64,000 bases of DNA from Chrysogorgia sp. JL179-B06 (GCA_035772405.1 JAYKKM010000339.1:2102001-2166000), one strand, 5' to 3'; shown: positions 33,623 to 45,935, numbered from the stretch's first letter. Numbers and translations are program-made. The notes: a model not told the origin generated them from the sequence alone.

Positions 33623-35112
33623 TTACTTAAGTATTTTTCGACACATTGAAGTTCTCTTATTTCTCCTTTTCATATTATATCCAGTTCTTTTGAGAACTTA
33701 GCGGCTTTCATATTTATTCACAAAAGAATGGCTACGGTTATCATTAGGGTTACGATTAGGATTTAGTTAACGTAGACATACATTTACACTGGTCCTACAT
33801 ATTACTAATGTAGACTGCATGTCTACATAAACTATGTGAAAACTGGGCTGAAGAAACCACAGGATAATCATGATTATAACCCCATGGCTACCCCCTTCCG
33901 CGAGGCATTGTTTGCGTAAAAAGATCGTCATCTCTCTCACGCTTTCAGGCATGCGACAGCGCAATTCACTTATAGTGCTCATCAACAAGACAAAGAAGAA
34001 GCTAGCTGTTTAGACGTAAAGGAATGTAGTGTTGACGTTAAGATCCGAGTGGTTTTTTTTAAACATGCTGATCATTTGCATTTCCTACAATGAATAACTA
34101 TGAATTATATTTGATATCTAGCTTACACACACAGTCGTTCATGACTTAGAACTCTATTAACTTAAGAAATACTTTTCGGCAAAGTTCTACAGCTTCTTAA
34201 TCGAGTTTTGGTTAATTACTAAAGGAAACAAAACCTCGTGTCAAGCAAAAACCTTGAACAAACAGAACCTGGAATCTGTTTACCGTTAATTACTCGCCAT
34301 CTTTTCAAACTTCAAGTGTATTTCACGACGGGTGTTCTCGCTTTTGTAAACTCGTTCTGTATTTAAAATCTGTTTATGTGTAAACGAGCAAACACGCGTA
34401 CTGGACGAGCTCGATAACAGCGTTGGTTTCTAGCTCGTATCTTATCCACCGTTTGCCGGAATGACTTGACAACAAAAACATCAAAATAACATAGTAGATA
34501 CGACACATGCGCACTCTTCAAATCATTCCTGGTAAGAGCGGGGGCAGCGGGGAACTATAATGAGTGTGTCGGCATGAGAAAATGTTAACCCCGCCTACCA
34601 ATATCGTGCCAAAATTCAAATATATGAGTTCCATCCATAGTTTTAGCCTTGTTTATCGATAATTAAAGACACACTCCGCCCCTTGCTTAAATGAATGTTC
34701 TTTGTACTGATCGTCGCGACCGAGGTGATAATCTCGCCACGGCAGGGATCCATTTCTCAGGAAGGTATACACGCTTGCGTTGCGTAACACAATAAGAACG
34801 TATGTTGTCTGCTTGGACTGGGTAATTCTAAATCTGTTTTCAGAATTGAAAACGTTGAAATGGTGACCGAGATAACGTTCAAAATAATATACGACGAAAC
34901 GGCCGCCTGATTGCTGACTATATTTTCTAAGTATATAAACAGGTTTTTACGAAGGGTATGTACGTTCTCGTAATGTAATAGACACGTGTGTTGTGTATTT
35001 AGGTTCGGTAATTCCAAATCTGTTGTCAGAAATTGAAATCGAGTAAATATTGACCGAGATAACGTTCAAAATCTACGTACGTACAACGAAACAGCCTTTT
35101 AGTTTTGTGACA
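33623..35112. other. No gene; 185-bp tandem duplication at 34760-35095
   Basis: The stretch 34760-34890 and the stretch 34945-35075 share TCTAAATCTGTTTTCAGAA/TCCAAATCTGTTGTCAGAA and GACCGAGATAACGTTCAAAA, an old two-copy duplication. No supported coding sequence elsewhere in the interval. Confidence 0.4.
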
Positions 35113-35400
35113 TGCGACCCTGCGATGCTAGTGCAGTGCTCTGACCACTGAGAATTCACGACAAATCCTTATCAACATGTAGTTTAATCGAGTGAAATGC
35201 CAAATCATACCTAATGATGAAGTTATGATGGCAGTTTGAAAAATGGACAAAACAAGGCTTAAAAATCAAATTGCTTAACAAAATCATGTTTTGACAGCAA
35301 TTTTGATTGAAATATTTGTAGTTTCGATTTGCTTTGTTTTCGTAGTTCAATGGTTAGAGTGTCTCATCGCTGGGCAACCAGAAGGTATAAGTTTCACACG
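35113..35400 (-). mobile_element. Deleted SINE copy and a tRNA-like fragment
   Basis: Positions 35113-35205 join the tRNA head (minus-strand GCTCTGACC complement) directly to the terminal module (ATGTAGTTTAATCGAGTGAA), with the middle lost. At about 35342-35385 TAGTTCAATGGTTAGAGTG is an unrelated degenerate A box. Confidence 0.55.
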
Positions 35401-35619
35401 AAGTATCGTACTGTGCAAAGTTTCAAGTGATCTTCGCGAATAATCTCAAAGATGATACCGGATTTTCTAAAAACGTGTAAAAATAAACCTCGTGACGTTG
35501 GTGGTTATGCAAATGATTGCAAATGATTACACATCACAAAAGTCGAAATATCTCAAGAACGACGTGAGATATGAAAGAGCTCTAAATTACAATTATTCGT
35601 CAATCAGAAGCCGGAAGGG

Positions 35620-35870
35620 GTTACAGCTTCTATGCTTGTCCGAGACTTTTGTAGCCTCCTTCGCAGACGTTCACGGCCCACACCGCGAAGGAGGCTAAGA
35701 CTTTGGTCGACTTACAGGAGAATGGTTACTAGCGTTCTTTTAATCTCTTTAGTTTTAGAAAAATTTGGTTTTGTTTATCGTATTTTTGGTAAATCGAAGG
35801 CCGCCATTTTTTTCTGATTGCGGGCGAATGCGGTCGCTCCCATTAGTTTTTGACGTCATTGAATGATAGA
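35620..35870. repeat. Hairpin and fragment of a Penelope-adjacent repeat
   Basis: GTAGCCTCCTTCGC..GCGAAGGAGGCTA forms a 12-bp stem at 35651-35697. The rest shares AAATTTGGTTTTGTTTATCG and TTTTTGACGTCATTGA with 56125-56530 and 39540-39600. Confidence 0.5.
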
Positions 35871-35892
35871 AACATTAGCACTGATCGCTAAA

Positions 35893-37888
35893 TAAAGACT
35901 GGATCGAGCAACTATTGTTTAGATGCTGCGAAAAAATGAAGCCAGGAATATTTCGCGACGGCTATCTTGAATGGACCACGGTATATAGTTTTACTTGTCG
36001 ACAGAGACTGTCTGTCTTTGATCTTTTAAGATGCTAAAATGAATCAGTTGTCGACGGCTCTATAATAGTAACTATGAAGCTGGAAGTAACTCGTGGCGGC
36101 CATCTTGTTGGGACCACGTTATATAGTTTTACTATAGGCGACAGAGACTATCTGTCTCTGATCTTTTAAGATGCTAAAATGAATCAGTTGTCGAAGGTTT
36201 TCCCGTAATATAGAACACAAACTACGGCTCCATAATAGTAACTATGAAGCGGGGATTAGCGCGTGGCGGTCATCTTGTTGGGACCACCATGTGGCATACT
36301 CCAATATGGCGTGCTACTTCCAGCTTCATAGTTACTGTAATGGAGTCGTAGTTTGTGTTCTATATTATGGGAAAACCTTCGACAACTGATTCATTTTAAC
36401 ATCTTAAAAGATCAAAGACAGATAGTCTCTGTCGCCTACAGTAAAACTATATAACGTGGTCCCAACAAGATGGCCGCCACGTGCTACTTCCAGCTTCATA
36501 GTTACTATTATGGAGCCGTAGTTTGTGTTCTATATTATGGGAAAACCTTGGACAACTGATTCATTTTAGCATCTTAAAAGATCAAAGACAGATAGTCTCT
36601 GTCGCCTATAGTAAAACTATATAACGTGGCCCAAACAAGATGGCCGCCACGAGCTACTTCCAGCTTCATAGTTACTATTATGGAGACGTAGTTTGTGTTT
36701 TATATTATGGGAAAACCTTCGACAACTGATTCATTTTAACATCTTAAAAGATCAGAGACAAATAGTCTATGTCGCCTATAGTAAAACTATATAACGTGGT
36801 CCCAACAAGATGGCCACCACGAGCTACTTCCAGCTTCATAGTTACTATTATGGAGACGTAGTTTGTGTTCTATATTATGGGAAAACCTTCGACAACTTAT
36901 TCATTTTAACATCTTAAAAGATCAAAGACAGATAGTCTCTGTCGCCTATAGTAAAACTATATAACGTGGTCCCAACAAGATGGCCGCCACGAGCTACTTC
37001 CAGCTTCATAGTTACTATTATGGAGCCGTAGTTTGTGTTCTATATTATGGGAAAACCTTCGACAACTGATTCATTTTAACATCTTAAAAGATCAAAGACA
37101 GATAGTCTCTGTCGCCTATAGTAAAACTATATAACGTGGTCCCAACAAGATGGCCACCACGAGCTACTTCCAGCTTCATAGTTACTATTATGGAGACGTA
37201 GTTTGTGTTTTATATTATGGGAAAACCTTCGACAACTGATTCATTTTAACATCTTAAAAGATCAGAGACAAATAGTCTATGTCGCCTATAGTAAAACTAT
37301 ATAACGTGGTCCCAACAAGATGGCCACCACGAGCTACTTCCAGCTTCATAGTTACTATTATGGAGACGTAGTTTGTGTTCTATATTATGGGAAAACCTTC
37401 GACAACTTATTCATTTTAACATCTTAAAAGATCAAAGACAGATAGTCTCTGTCGCCTATAGTAAAACTATGTAACGTGGTCCCAACAAGATGGCCACCAC
37501 GAGCTACTTCCAGCTTCATAGTTACTATTATGGAGCCATAGTTGTGTTCTATATTATGGGAAAACCTTGGACATCTGATTCATTTTAACATCTTAAAAGA
37601 TCAAAGACAGATAGTCTCTGTCGCCTACAGTAAAACTATATAACGTGGTCCCAACAAGATGGCCGCCACGAGCTACTTCCAGCTTCATAGTTACTATTAT
37701 GGAGCCGTAGTTTGTGTTTTATATTATGGGAAAACCTTGGACAACTGATTCATTTTAACATCTTAAAAGATCAAAGACAGATAGTCTCTGTCGCCTATAG
37801 TAAAACTATATAACGTGGTCCAAACAAGATGGCCGCCACGAGCTACTTCCAGCTTCATTTTCTGAACAATAGTTACTCGATCCAGGCT
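35893..37888. mobile_element. Giant foldback element, 2.0 kb
   Basis: Starts GACTGGATCGAGCAACTATT and ends AATAGTTACTCGATCCAGG. The left arm has about two units (GGCGGCCATCTTGTTGGGAC orientation) and the right arm, after a centre near 36280-36310, about nine units in reverse (CAACAAGATGGCCGCCACG). Units are about 178 bp and carry paired CAACTGATTCATTTTA and GATCTTTTAAGATG-type words. The arms are strongly unequal, so one arm was amplified after the palindrome formed. Confidence 0.85.
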
Positions 37889-38784
37889 TTATATAGAGGT
37901 CAGTGAACACTACGGAAAGAAATCTTTCATAATAGTTATTTTTCACATGGCTCGGTTTTCTTTGTTCTTTTCGGGAATATATTCAATATCCCCTGTACAT
38001 CAACTCTCTGAAAAGCTGGTGGTTTTTTATTGTAACAGGGGAGTGCGGGGCTGAAAACAATGATTGATAACAATGGCAAAACAATAGATTAATATTCCCA
38101 ATATTATACCTCAACTACAAATTGTACCACGTGACCAGTCAATTTAAACTCGAGTATCACGCGCGAAACCAAATACCACGCGTGAAAACCAAATAACATG
38201 TAAACCAAAACGAGTCTGTAAACAATGGATGAACAACAAGACGTTTCAAGACGTTTCTAGACGTTTCAAGACAGCATTCAAGATTGTTTCGATATAATAC
38301 ATCATTTATAGACCCTCTGCTCGGGGAATTCGTCGAAATATCTATAAATGATAAACATCCCCCTCTAAAATTCCCGTCTAATATATAGTATTATATAAAT
38401 CTCTTCGTCCTACTCACTCATCTCTTCCACGTATAACTGTGTTTACCAAGTTCTAGCATATTGAACAGAACGAACACAACGATATTTACAATTCAAATTT
38501 AACACTTGAGAATCGCACTTGGGTACGTTCGTACTTTGTTCTATTATTTCATAGTGTTTATTCACCTCGGGCTACGCCTTCGGCGAATAAATCACATATC
38601 CCCTTGTGGTCTCAAAATAACCTAACCTATACAAATCCTGCACAAAAGACTAAAATCAAGCTATTGTTATGATATTGTGAGAGGTTCTTTGTAGTGTCTC
38701 AAAACGTCTACAAATATTAATTTGTTAACCGCGTTCGTCTACAATCAGAACAATAATGGGGCTCTTACTTTGTGTACCAGACAC
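37889..38784. other. No gene seen
   Basis: AT-rich. A short triplication of AGACGTTTCAAGACG lies at 38240-38270. No ORF or repeat family recognised. Confidence 0.35.
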
Positions 38785-39300
38785 AGAATATTAGATCATT
38801 AAAATATTTAGTTTAAAAGTAGGGTTAGTATTCCTTTATTTCAGGGTTAGGACTAGAGTTTTTATTTGGGTTATGGGTAGGGTTATTCGTTGTATATTGG
38901 CGTTGTATATTTTACACGTAAGAGCTTCGGAACATATGGGTATTTCGCCTTACACGTGAAACACTATCTCTCAATCTTCTTTGTCTGGTATTTCTGCTCT
39001 TACAAGACAAACAGATCACCCCTATTTCTTTTGACGATTTTACCATTATATCCTCTGGTAATTCACAATTTCATCTTCTCCTTCGTGAAAGTTTGCTTAT
39101 AAGTAAATTTAATCCTTCTCTAAATGCCAATGTCAGATCTTTTCCTCTGATGCTATTTTGAGTTGTCATGCATATCTCACTAACTTCCTTTTCCTTTACA
39201 TACTTTTATTATTGTTACTTGATCATATATTGTAATAGCATATAGTTATATAAGCTGAGACATGTAAATATAATTAGTTACTCTGAAAAACGTTAGTCTA
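38785..39300 (+). pseudogene. Repeat D followed by a Penelope-like (GIY-YIG) C-terminal fragment
   Basis: Positions 38785-38890 are repeat D. From 38918 one frame reads LHVRASEHMGISPYT, a stop, and later GISALTRQTDHPYF. A frameshift then gives FDDFTIISSGNSQFHLLLRE, SLLISKFNPSLNANVRSFP. These are the end motifs of animal retroelements with a GIY-YIG endonuclease (VRxxEHxGISP, then LRESLLIxKxxPxLN). Degenerate, with at least two breaks. Confidence 0.6.
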
Positions 39301-39784
39301 AATAAATTTTCTTAAAATATTCAATCCCGTGTTTTAATATGGCGTTCCTGAGAATTATCTGCTGGGCCAATTATTTTTATGACCAGATTACGATTTCCAC
39401 CTGGCAACCTCGATTGCCACACGGTTATTGTTCTTGTAAAGCTTCTGAATCCCGAGAAAATAACCTTGATGTGTCTATGATGTAGTCTGTGTCCATTGTG
39501 TGTGTGGTACACGAAGATGCCCGCATAAATGGCGGCCTTCAATGTCTCAAAATTACGATAAACAAAGCCAAATTTCTCTCAAATTTCATCTAAACTAATA
39601 CCCATTCTCGTGTAAGGCGACAAAGAACTTTCATTTAAACAGCACTTGTTGTGTTTTTTAGAAGGTAGAGTGTTCTGTTAACGGTAAACAAAGCTAAAAC
39701 TAAGGTCTTGATGTAAAGTTTTGTTTCATTTTGTAACACACCAATGGTCGATTTTGGAGCTACGGAACATTGTTGAAGAATATT

Positions 39785-40010
39785 AAAACGTGTTGTGCTG
39801 CGTAGGTAGTGTAGAAATACAAATCAAATATCTAAAAAGGTTGGTGTACTGCCGAAATAGCATGTAAGTTGTCTAACGTCTCGAGCAAAGGCCCTTCGTC
39901 AGTTTCACTCTCTGACGAAGGACCTTCCCTCGAAACGTTAGACTACTTACACGCTATTTCGGCAGCTTTTAGATATTTCGACTTTTTAGATATTTGATTT
40001 GAAGAATATT
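39785..40010. mobile_element. Foldback MITE, GGTTGGTGTAC family
   Basis: GTGTTGTGCTGCGTAGGTAG, GTGTAGAAATACAAATCAAA, AAGGTTGGTGTACTGCCGAA, then CTAACGTCTCGAGC, with inverted return GAAACGTTAGAC..TATTTCGGCAG. The left half is collinear with the minisatellite unit of 26.4-31.2 kb. It also holds a CTGACGAAGG..CTCGAAAC motif at 39912-39936. Confidence 0.8.
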
Positions 40011-40240
40011 ACTCGAGTTAAAGAGTTATAAAGTCCGCTTCTTGAAGAAATTCAAAGAAAACCGACTGTGTATATAAGCTAGACATAATTCATACACGGG
40101 AAATGCAAATGAATTCTGGATGAAAAACGCTCGCAAAGTCGCTACGATCAGCATTAGAAACAATTTGTTTCCAGTCTTCCTCGGAAACCTTATCTTGAAA
40201 AGCAAAACGTGAGGTCAGCAGTCTTTTCCATTTTTCATAT

Positions 40241-40360
40241 CACGTGACCAACCACGTGTTTCAAGATGGCGCCGGCTTTAAATGGCTTTGAAGTACAATT
40301 TTTTCGAAATAAATCAAATTATTTCAGAATTATAGGAGGGAATGTGTACTTTGACTAAAG
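40241..40360 (+). promoter_or_regulatory. Twin CACGTG E-boxes before a short ATG frame
   Basis: CACGTG at 40241-40246 (as CACGTGACC) and 40253-40258 lie 10-27 bp before AAGATGGCGCC, whose ATG (40268) opens a 30-codon frame to 40360. The E-box pair, the CpG-rich start and the AAGATGG context look like a promoter and first exon (USF/TFE/MYC-type sites), but the frame has no domain and no clear splice donor. Confidence 0.3.
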
Positions 40361-40554
40361 ATAGCCTTTTCCAGCAAAACTCAATCCAAAATTATGATCA
40401 TAATCATATTGTAACACACACAGCAAGAAGAAATATCAGACAATATTACATAGATTTATACCACATGACCACTAAATATATCATCAAATACCATGTTATC
40501 TTGAATACACCACTGTATTCTAAAAACCATGTTTTGGTATAATATATAATCACC

Positions 40555-41450
40555 CAGCACACACAGTTTGCCAGCACACCAAGTTACCCAGCACACCAAG
40601 TTACCCAACACATTGAGTTACCCAGCACACCAAGTTACCCAACACATTGCGTTACCCAGCACACCAAGTTACCCAGCACACCAAGTTACCCAACACACCA
40701 AGTTATCCAGCACACCAAGTTATCCAGCACACCAAGTTATCCAGCACACCCAGTTACCCAGCACACCAAGTTACCCAGCACACCAAGTTATCCAGCACAC
40801 CCAGTTACCCAACACATTGAGTTACCCAGCACACCAAGTTACCCAGCACACCAAGTTATCCAGCACACCCAGTTACCCAACACATTGAGTTACCCAGCAC
40901 ACCAAGTTACCCGGCACACCAAGTTATCCAGCACACCCAGTTACCCAACACATTGAGTTACCCAGCACACCCAGTTACCCAACACATTGAGTTACCCAGC
41001 ACACCAAGTTACCCAGCACACCAAGTTATCCAGCACACCCAGTTACCCAACACATTGAGTTACCCAGCACACCAAGTTATCCAGCACACTCAGTTACCCA
41101 ACACATTGAGTTACCCAGCACACCGAGTTACCCAGCACACCAAGTTACCCAGCACACCAACTTACCCAGCACACTGAGTCACCCAGCACACCAACACACC
41201 CAGCATACTCACTAGCACACCCACATACTCACTAGCACACCAACTTACCCAGCACATGCCCAACTCACCCACTAGCAAACCAACGTACCCTACTCATACC
41301 CAGCACACCGACTTACCCAGCACACTGAGTAACCCAGTATACCAACTTACCCAGCATACCGAGTCACCCAGCACACTGTGTTACCCAGCACACCCAGTTA
41401 CCACCACACCCAGTCACCCAGTTACCCACCACACCGAGTCACAAACTTAA
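40555..41450. repeat. 16-17-bp minisatellite (CCAGCACACCAAGTTA)
   Basis: About 50 units of CCAGCACACCAAGTTAC, with variants CATTGAGTTACCCAACA and CACCCAGTTACC, forming higher-order blocks in 40790-41120. Open plus-strand frames across it (PAHQVTQHT-type) are a by-product of the repeat. Confidence 0.9.
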
Positions 41451-41570
41451 AAACTTCTCTGCTTGCTAAGTTACCCGGGAAGAAGTGATTTACATGAAAA
41501 AAGTTTATCCCACCTTCCCAATATCATGGCTGTCAGAGCCACATTCTTAACAAGGCAAGTTATCCACTTT

Positions 41571-41701
41571 TCAACACACTATTTCAACAATCAACGACGC
41601 CATTCCTTCACATTTTTCGCCTAATCTAGAATCTTGATAGAACTTGCACAACTCTGTCAATTTTTGTAAAATTGCACAGCCATGTAAAATTCTAGCACTA
41701 T
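41571..41701 (-). CDS. Candidate two-exon gene, exon 2
   Basis: After a GGGCAACAG acceptor the frame reads SARILHGCAILQKLTELC, then KFYQDSRLGEKCEG and ends at TGA (41571-41573), 43 codons. It is in the phase required by the candidate exon 1 at 42324-42423. The combined product would be 76 aa with several cysteines and no domain I know. An internal GTGAAG could instead be a further donor, making this a middle exon. The acceptor has only a weak pyrimidine tract. Confidence 0.25.
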
Positions 41702-42323
41702 CTGTTGCCCAATACAAACTTTCAGTTTCCAATCTGGTCCCCAGTAATAACTGATAACCAAAGCCTCAAGACAATAATACCACAGAGACTTAAAACTGGT
41801 TTAGTCTTTATAACATGTTCATAAACACATCCAAGAATTTTCGTCGTGCGGTGCGCGCGCAATATTTTTCGCGCAAATTCCTTTAAAAATGTTGCAATAG
41901 TTACAAACATTGCGCAACTTCGGCACTCAATTAGCAATAAATAAAGTCTTTTAGACATTGTTGTAGAATTTTTAGGTTGACTGATGCTTTATATTATTAC
42001 TATAGTATTTTCCTACCCGTTAACGGCCTAGTATTAAAGCTGTAAACGTCATTAAAAATGTATCTATTTTTAGTCACTAAAGTGATATAGTATAAACTAC
42101 CGCTGTTATTGCGCTGAATCTTCAGCGGACGAAAAGAAAACTTTTTAGCTTAGCTCTCTCCGCGCATCCACACTCGCGGAAAGAACGCCTGCAGGCTATG
42201 TCCATTCATGCTTGATGGCATTTCACATTTGAGATTTCGACTGATTTTACTATTAATTTTAAGAGGAACCGCTAAGCTAACCCATCTAACAGAAGCTCAA
42301 GTGATAATATATATCGTACTTAC

Positions 42324-42423
42324 CATAACTTGTGAATATAAAATTCTCAATCTCAATTGGCGCGGAGATATTACAGCATAAAGTTGCGACAAATTGCACA
42401 AGTCGAGCCGTGGTGGACGCCAT
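42324..42423 (-). CDS. Candidate two-exon gene, exon 1
   Basis: ATG at 42423 in CAATATGG context opens MASTTARLVQFVATLCCN, then ISAPIEIENFIFTSY and stops at a strong donor, G|GTAAGTA. Upstream DNA (42424-42480) is relatively GC-rich with CpGs, as expected of a start region. The frame does not match a family I know. Support is the good donor, the ATG context and the phase match with exon 2. Confidence 0.35.
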
Positions 42424-42514
42424 ATTGTCTACCTGTGAGCGCAACCGCAAACACTCAGCGGTTACACTTTCATGACGTCACACAGTTACGTTTTTCAGAA
42501 TCAAATAAATTTGT

Positions 42515-43330
42515 GTCAACTGTAACCTTCTGATGACTAAGTGAGATGCTCTAACTATTGAGTTACATGGACTAAGATGATGAGTGAAGGTTACATATGT
42601 GTACAACCTGTAACCTTCTGATGACTAGTGAGATGCTCTAACTATTGAGCTACATAGACTAAGATGATGAGTGAAGGTTACATATGTGTACAACCTGTAA
42701 CCTTCTGATGACTAGTGAGATGCTCTAACTATTGAGCTACATAGACTAAGATGATGAGTGAAGGTTACATATGTGTACAACCTGTAACCTTCTGATGACT
42801 AGTGAGATGCTCTAACTATTGAGCTACATGGACTAAGATGATGAATGAAGGTTACATATGTGTACAACCTGTAACCTTCTGATGACTAGTGAGATGCTCT
42901 AACTATTGAGTTACATGGACTAAGATGATGAGTGAAGGTTACATATGTGTACAACCTGTAACCTTCTGATGACTAGTGAGATGTTCTAACTATTGAACTA
43001 CATGGACTAAAATGATGAGTGAAGGTTACATATGTGTACAACCTGTAACCTTCTGATGACTAGTGAGATGCTCTAACTATTGAACTACATGGACTAAGAT
43101 GATGAGTGAAGGTTACATATGTGTACAACCTGTAACCTTCTGATGACTAGTGAGATGCTCTAACTATTGAGCTACATGGACTAAGATGATGAGTGAAGGT
43201 TACATATGTGTACAACCTGTAACCTTCTGATGATCAGTGAGATGCTCTAATTCTATTGAGTTACATGGATTAAGATGATGAGTGAAGGTTATATATGTGT
43301 ACAACCTGCAACCTTCTGATGACTAGTCAG
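42515..43330. repeat. tRNA-like tandem satellite, block 3 (minus orientation)
   Basis: About ten units of roughly 81 bp, highly uniform: CAACCTGTAACCTTCTGATG, ACTAGTGAGATGCTCTAACT, ATTGAGCTACATGGACTAAG. Variation is mostly single substitutions (GAGTTACAT, GAACTACAT). On the minus strand each unit holds the tRNA A box and D stem. Confidence 0.85.
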
Positions 43331-45419
43331 ATAGACCCCTCTAATCTTTTGAATAAAAATTTAATACTAAAGTTTAAATGAAAAACATTCAGAAAAGTTA
43401 GATTCTACTTAAGCTTTTTAGCTTCACTACCCAATAGCAACAATTAAGACGACATATTGGGTCCTAATCATTTAATCACTCCACGCTTTCTGCGCCCGTG
43501 TGCAACCCGTGCTGATGATCTTATTAAACCTTTATGTGGATAATTGATTAAGGTGCCTGTGGGGGGCACCGCGTGGCCTAACTGCTCTTATCATTCACCA
43601 CGGAAAGAGGTCCTTAATTAAAAGACTGATTTCATGGAGAATTTTCATGAAAAAGCTTTCCACTGTTTGAAAACATTGAAAACCGAAGCCTTGATTACCA
43701 CAAAATGAAATACCTGATGCTATAGCGATCGATATTAGGATTCAAATTCGTTAATTCAAACAAGTCATTTCCTATATCGACATTCTAAATATGTAATCAA
43801 GAATACGAAGTAGAAAAAGCGAAGTACTTTTGATATGGTGTTGCCTTATTAGATTTCTAAAAATTAGCACTAACTTATTGACGATCAATTGACCATGTCA
43901 TCTGCAAACAGATTATGCACATTAACTCAATGTCCTAATGTTATTGCGTCTTAATTATTAGGGTCACTGCCGATTGCCGAGTTTCGCATGCAGCCCAAAG
44001 CGTCGAGCATATTCATTATTCCTGCCTTTCGACGACCAACGAGTTAGTACTCGAGCTTCTTTTAAATAATATTTAGTTACAAAAGCGGTAAACATAAAAG
44101 CAACGAGAGAAAAGATATACTTTCCAGTCCCGCTGTGGTAGGTTCGACGTCTTTACTGCTGTGTTGTGGTTTTTGTCGGCAAACATTGAAATTAAAACCT
44201 TTTGTTTTTGTTCCGTGTGTGTTAGGTTGAATTCCGTTTGTCACAGCAGTTCAAGGAGTGAGTTGTTAGTGTGGTCACCGTCTTGAACTAACAAAAATTC
44301 GATACAGAAGTATTCCCTCGTTATTGCAAATACGACGAAAACAGTGTTGCTAAAAGATGGCAGCCGTTGAGGCCGTCAAAAATTCGGTCCCCAACACATT
44401 CTCTCTCAAGACCACAACAACCTACGATATTTTGAACCGTTAAATGTTTTATACCGTTAGATATGTTGATATCGTTGATATCATCGGTTAGGACACATAT
44501 AGTAACTGGAACTATGTAAGCTTATCCAGTTTTTCCACGGTTCAAAACGTTTGATAAACCTTACTTTGAAAAATATATACAACGGCTTTCGCTGCACCGA
44601 AAAACTCGGTATCTTTCGAAACACAGTAACAGAGAAATGAACTGAATGTCTAGACTCTCTAAGTTAATAAACAAACAAGTTGACAAATATTTAAACCCTT
44701 AAACAAATAAACGTTGAATAGCTGCCGAGAAAGCGGTCAACTTCAATATTATTAGCACAACAGTATAGCTTTTATTACCTTAATGAAAACAGCCATATTT
44801 AGCTCTGTGTTTCTTTTTTGAGCAACAGCGAAAGAGACCGCAAAGTACGAACCTTTGGCCAACAGCGAAAGACACCACAATGTACGAACTGTGCCAAAAT
44901 GGCTCACAGTAATGGAAACTGTATATAGTTAACTTAAACTATACATGTGCTTCTTGAATGCTAATAACGTTAGCTCACACAGCTGCGCATCACGAACACG
45001 CCGTTAAACAACCAACCATGTATTCGGGTTTTAAACTAGACTATAAACAAGCGTGCAAGTCAATGAATCATCGAAAAGAAAAACAATAAGCGACAACAAT
45101 TACAAACGGAAGCTATAGGTAACAATTAGATGAACAGTAGAAAGTTAGTCGCCATATTTCCCTTCTTTTGTACAACCTCATGCGGGCAATTTGTTGGGTA
45201 ATTGTAAGACTAAAATATGACTCCAAAATGAAGTCGACTTGAAGGAGCTCTGATAGTTAAATCACAGTGACAGTGAGATGTATGTTTTGTGCGGTAAAGC
45301 AATGCTCGTTAGAGTGATTGTTTACAGTACAGTAGCTGTCCCACTGAGGAATTGGCAGGATGACAGGTGAGATAATCAATCATGTTTCTATTGCTGTCTG
45401 ACAGTTTGGTTTCTATTTA
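43331..45419. other. No gene established
   Basis: AT-rich, few repeats. At 44357 an ATG in AAAGATGGC context opens a 28-codon frame with no domain and no good donor. GCGAAAGA.ACC.CAA.GTACGAAC occurs twice at 44828-44890. A low-copy region; a promoter or UTR is possible but unproved. Confidence 0.35.
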
Positions 45420-45935
45420 GGGGCGTTTTGAGCGAGCGAGCTTGCATGCGTGATTGAGAAAGCGATGGGGAAAGGAAGGAAGAGATGGATAAAGAGAGTG
45501 AAAGAGCTTTCCTTGAGAACGAAAGAGAGCAAGGGGGAAAGAGCGAGGGGATGAGCGGGTAGAGAGAGGGGGGAGGGGATAGAGAGCGAGGGGGAAAGAG
45601 GGGATAGAGAGAGAGACAGAGAGAGAGCGAGGGGGAAGAGAGACAGAGAGCGAGGGTAAGAGGGGGTAGAGCGAGGGTAAGAGGGGGTAGAGAGAGAGAG
45701 CGAGGGGGAAGAGAGAGAGTAAGGGGGAAAGAGGGGATAGAGAGAGACAGAGAGAGAGCGAGGGGGAAGAGAGAGAGCGAGGGGGGAGAGAGCGAGGAGG
45801 AAGAGAGAGAGCGAGGGTAAGAGGGGGTAGAGAGAGAGAGAGCGAGGGGGAAAGAGGGGTAGAGAGAAAGAGGGGGAAAAGAGGGGATAGAGAGAGAGCG
45901 AATAGAGAGAGACTGGGGGAGGGAGGACAGGAGAA
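45420..45935. repeat. Half-kilobase purine (GA/GGGGGAAAGAG) tract
   Basis: From about 45450 to 45930 the plus strand is nearly all A and G, built of GAGAGAGCGAGGGGGAAGAG-type units with occasional C or T. Apparent minus-strand proteins rich in Ser, Leu and Pro are artefacts of this composition. Confidence 0.9.

Noticed and set aside
40568..41450. PAHQVTQHT-type plus-strand frames
   Set aside because: Minisatellite translation; unit length changes break the frame several times.
41722..41958. 78-codon minus-strand frame
   Set aside because: Falls in the intron of the candidate two-exon gene; unrecognised, no ATG in good context. Could still matter if that gene model is wrong.
44357..44443. 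ATG in AAAGATGGC context opening 28 codons
   Set aside because: Stops after 28 codons with no good donor and no domain.
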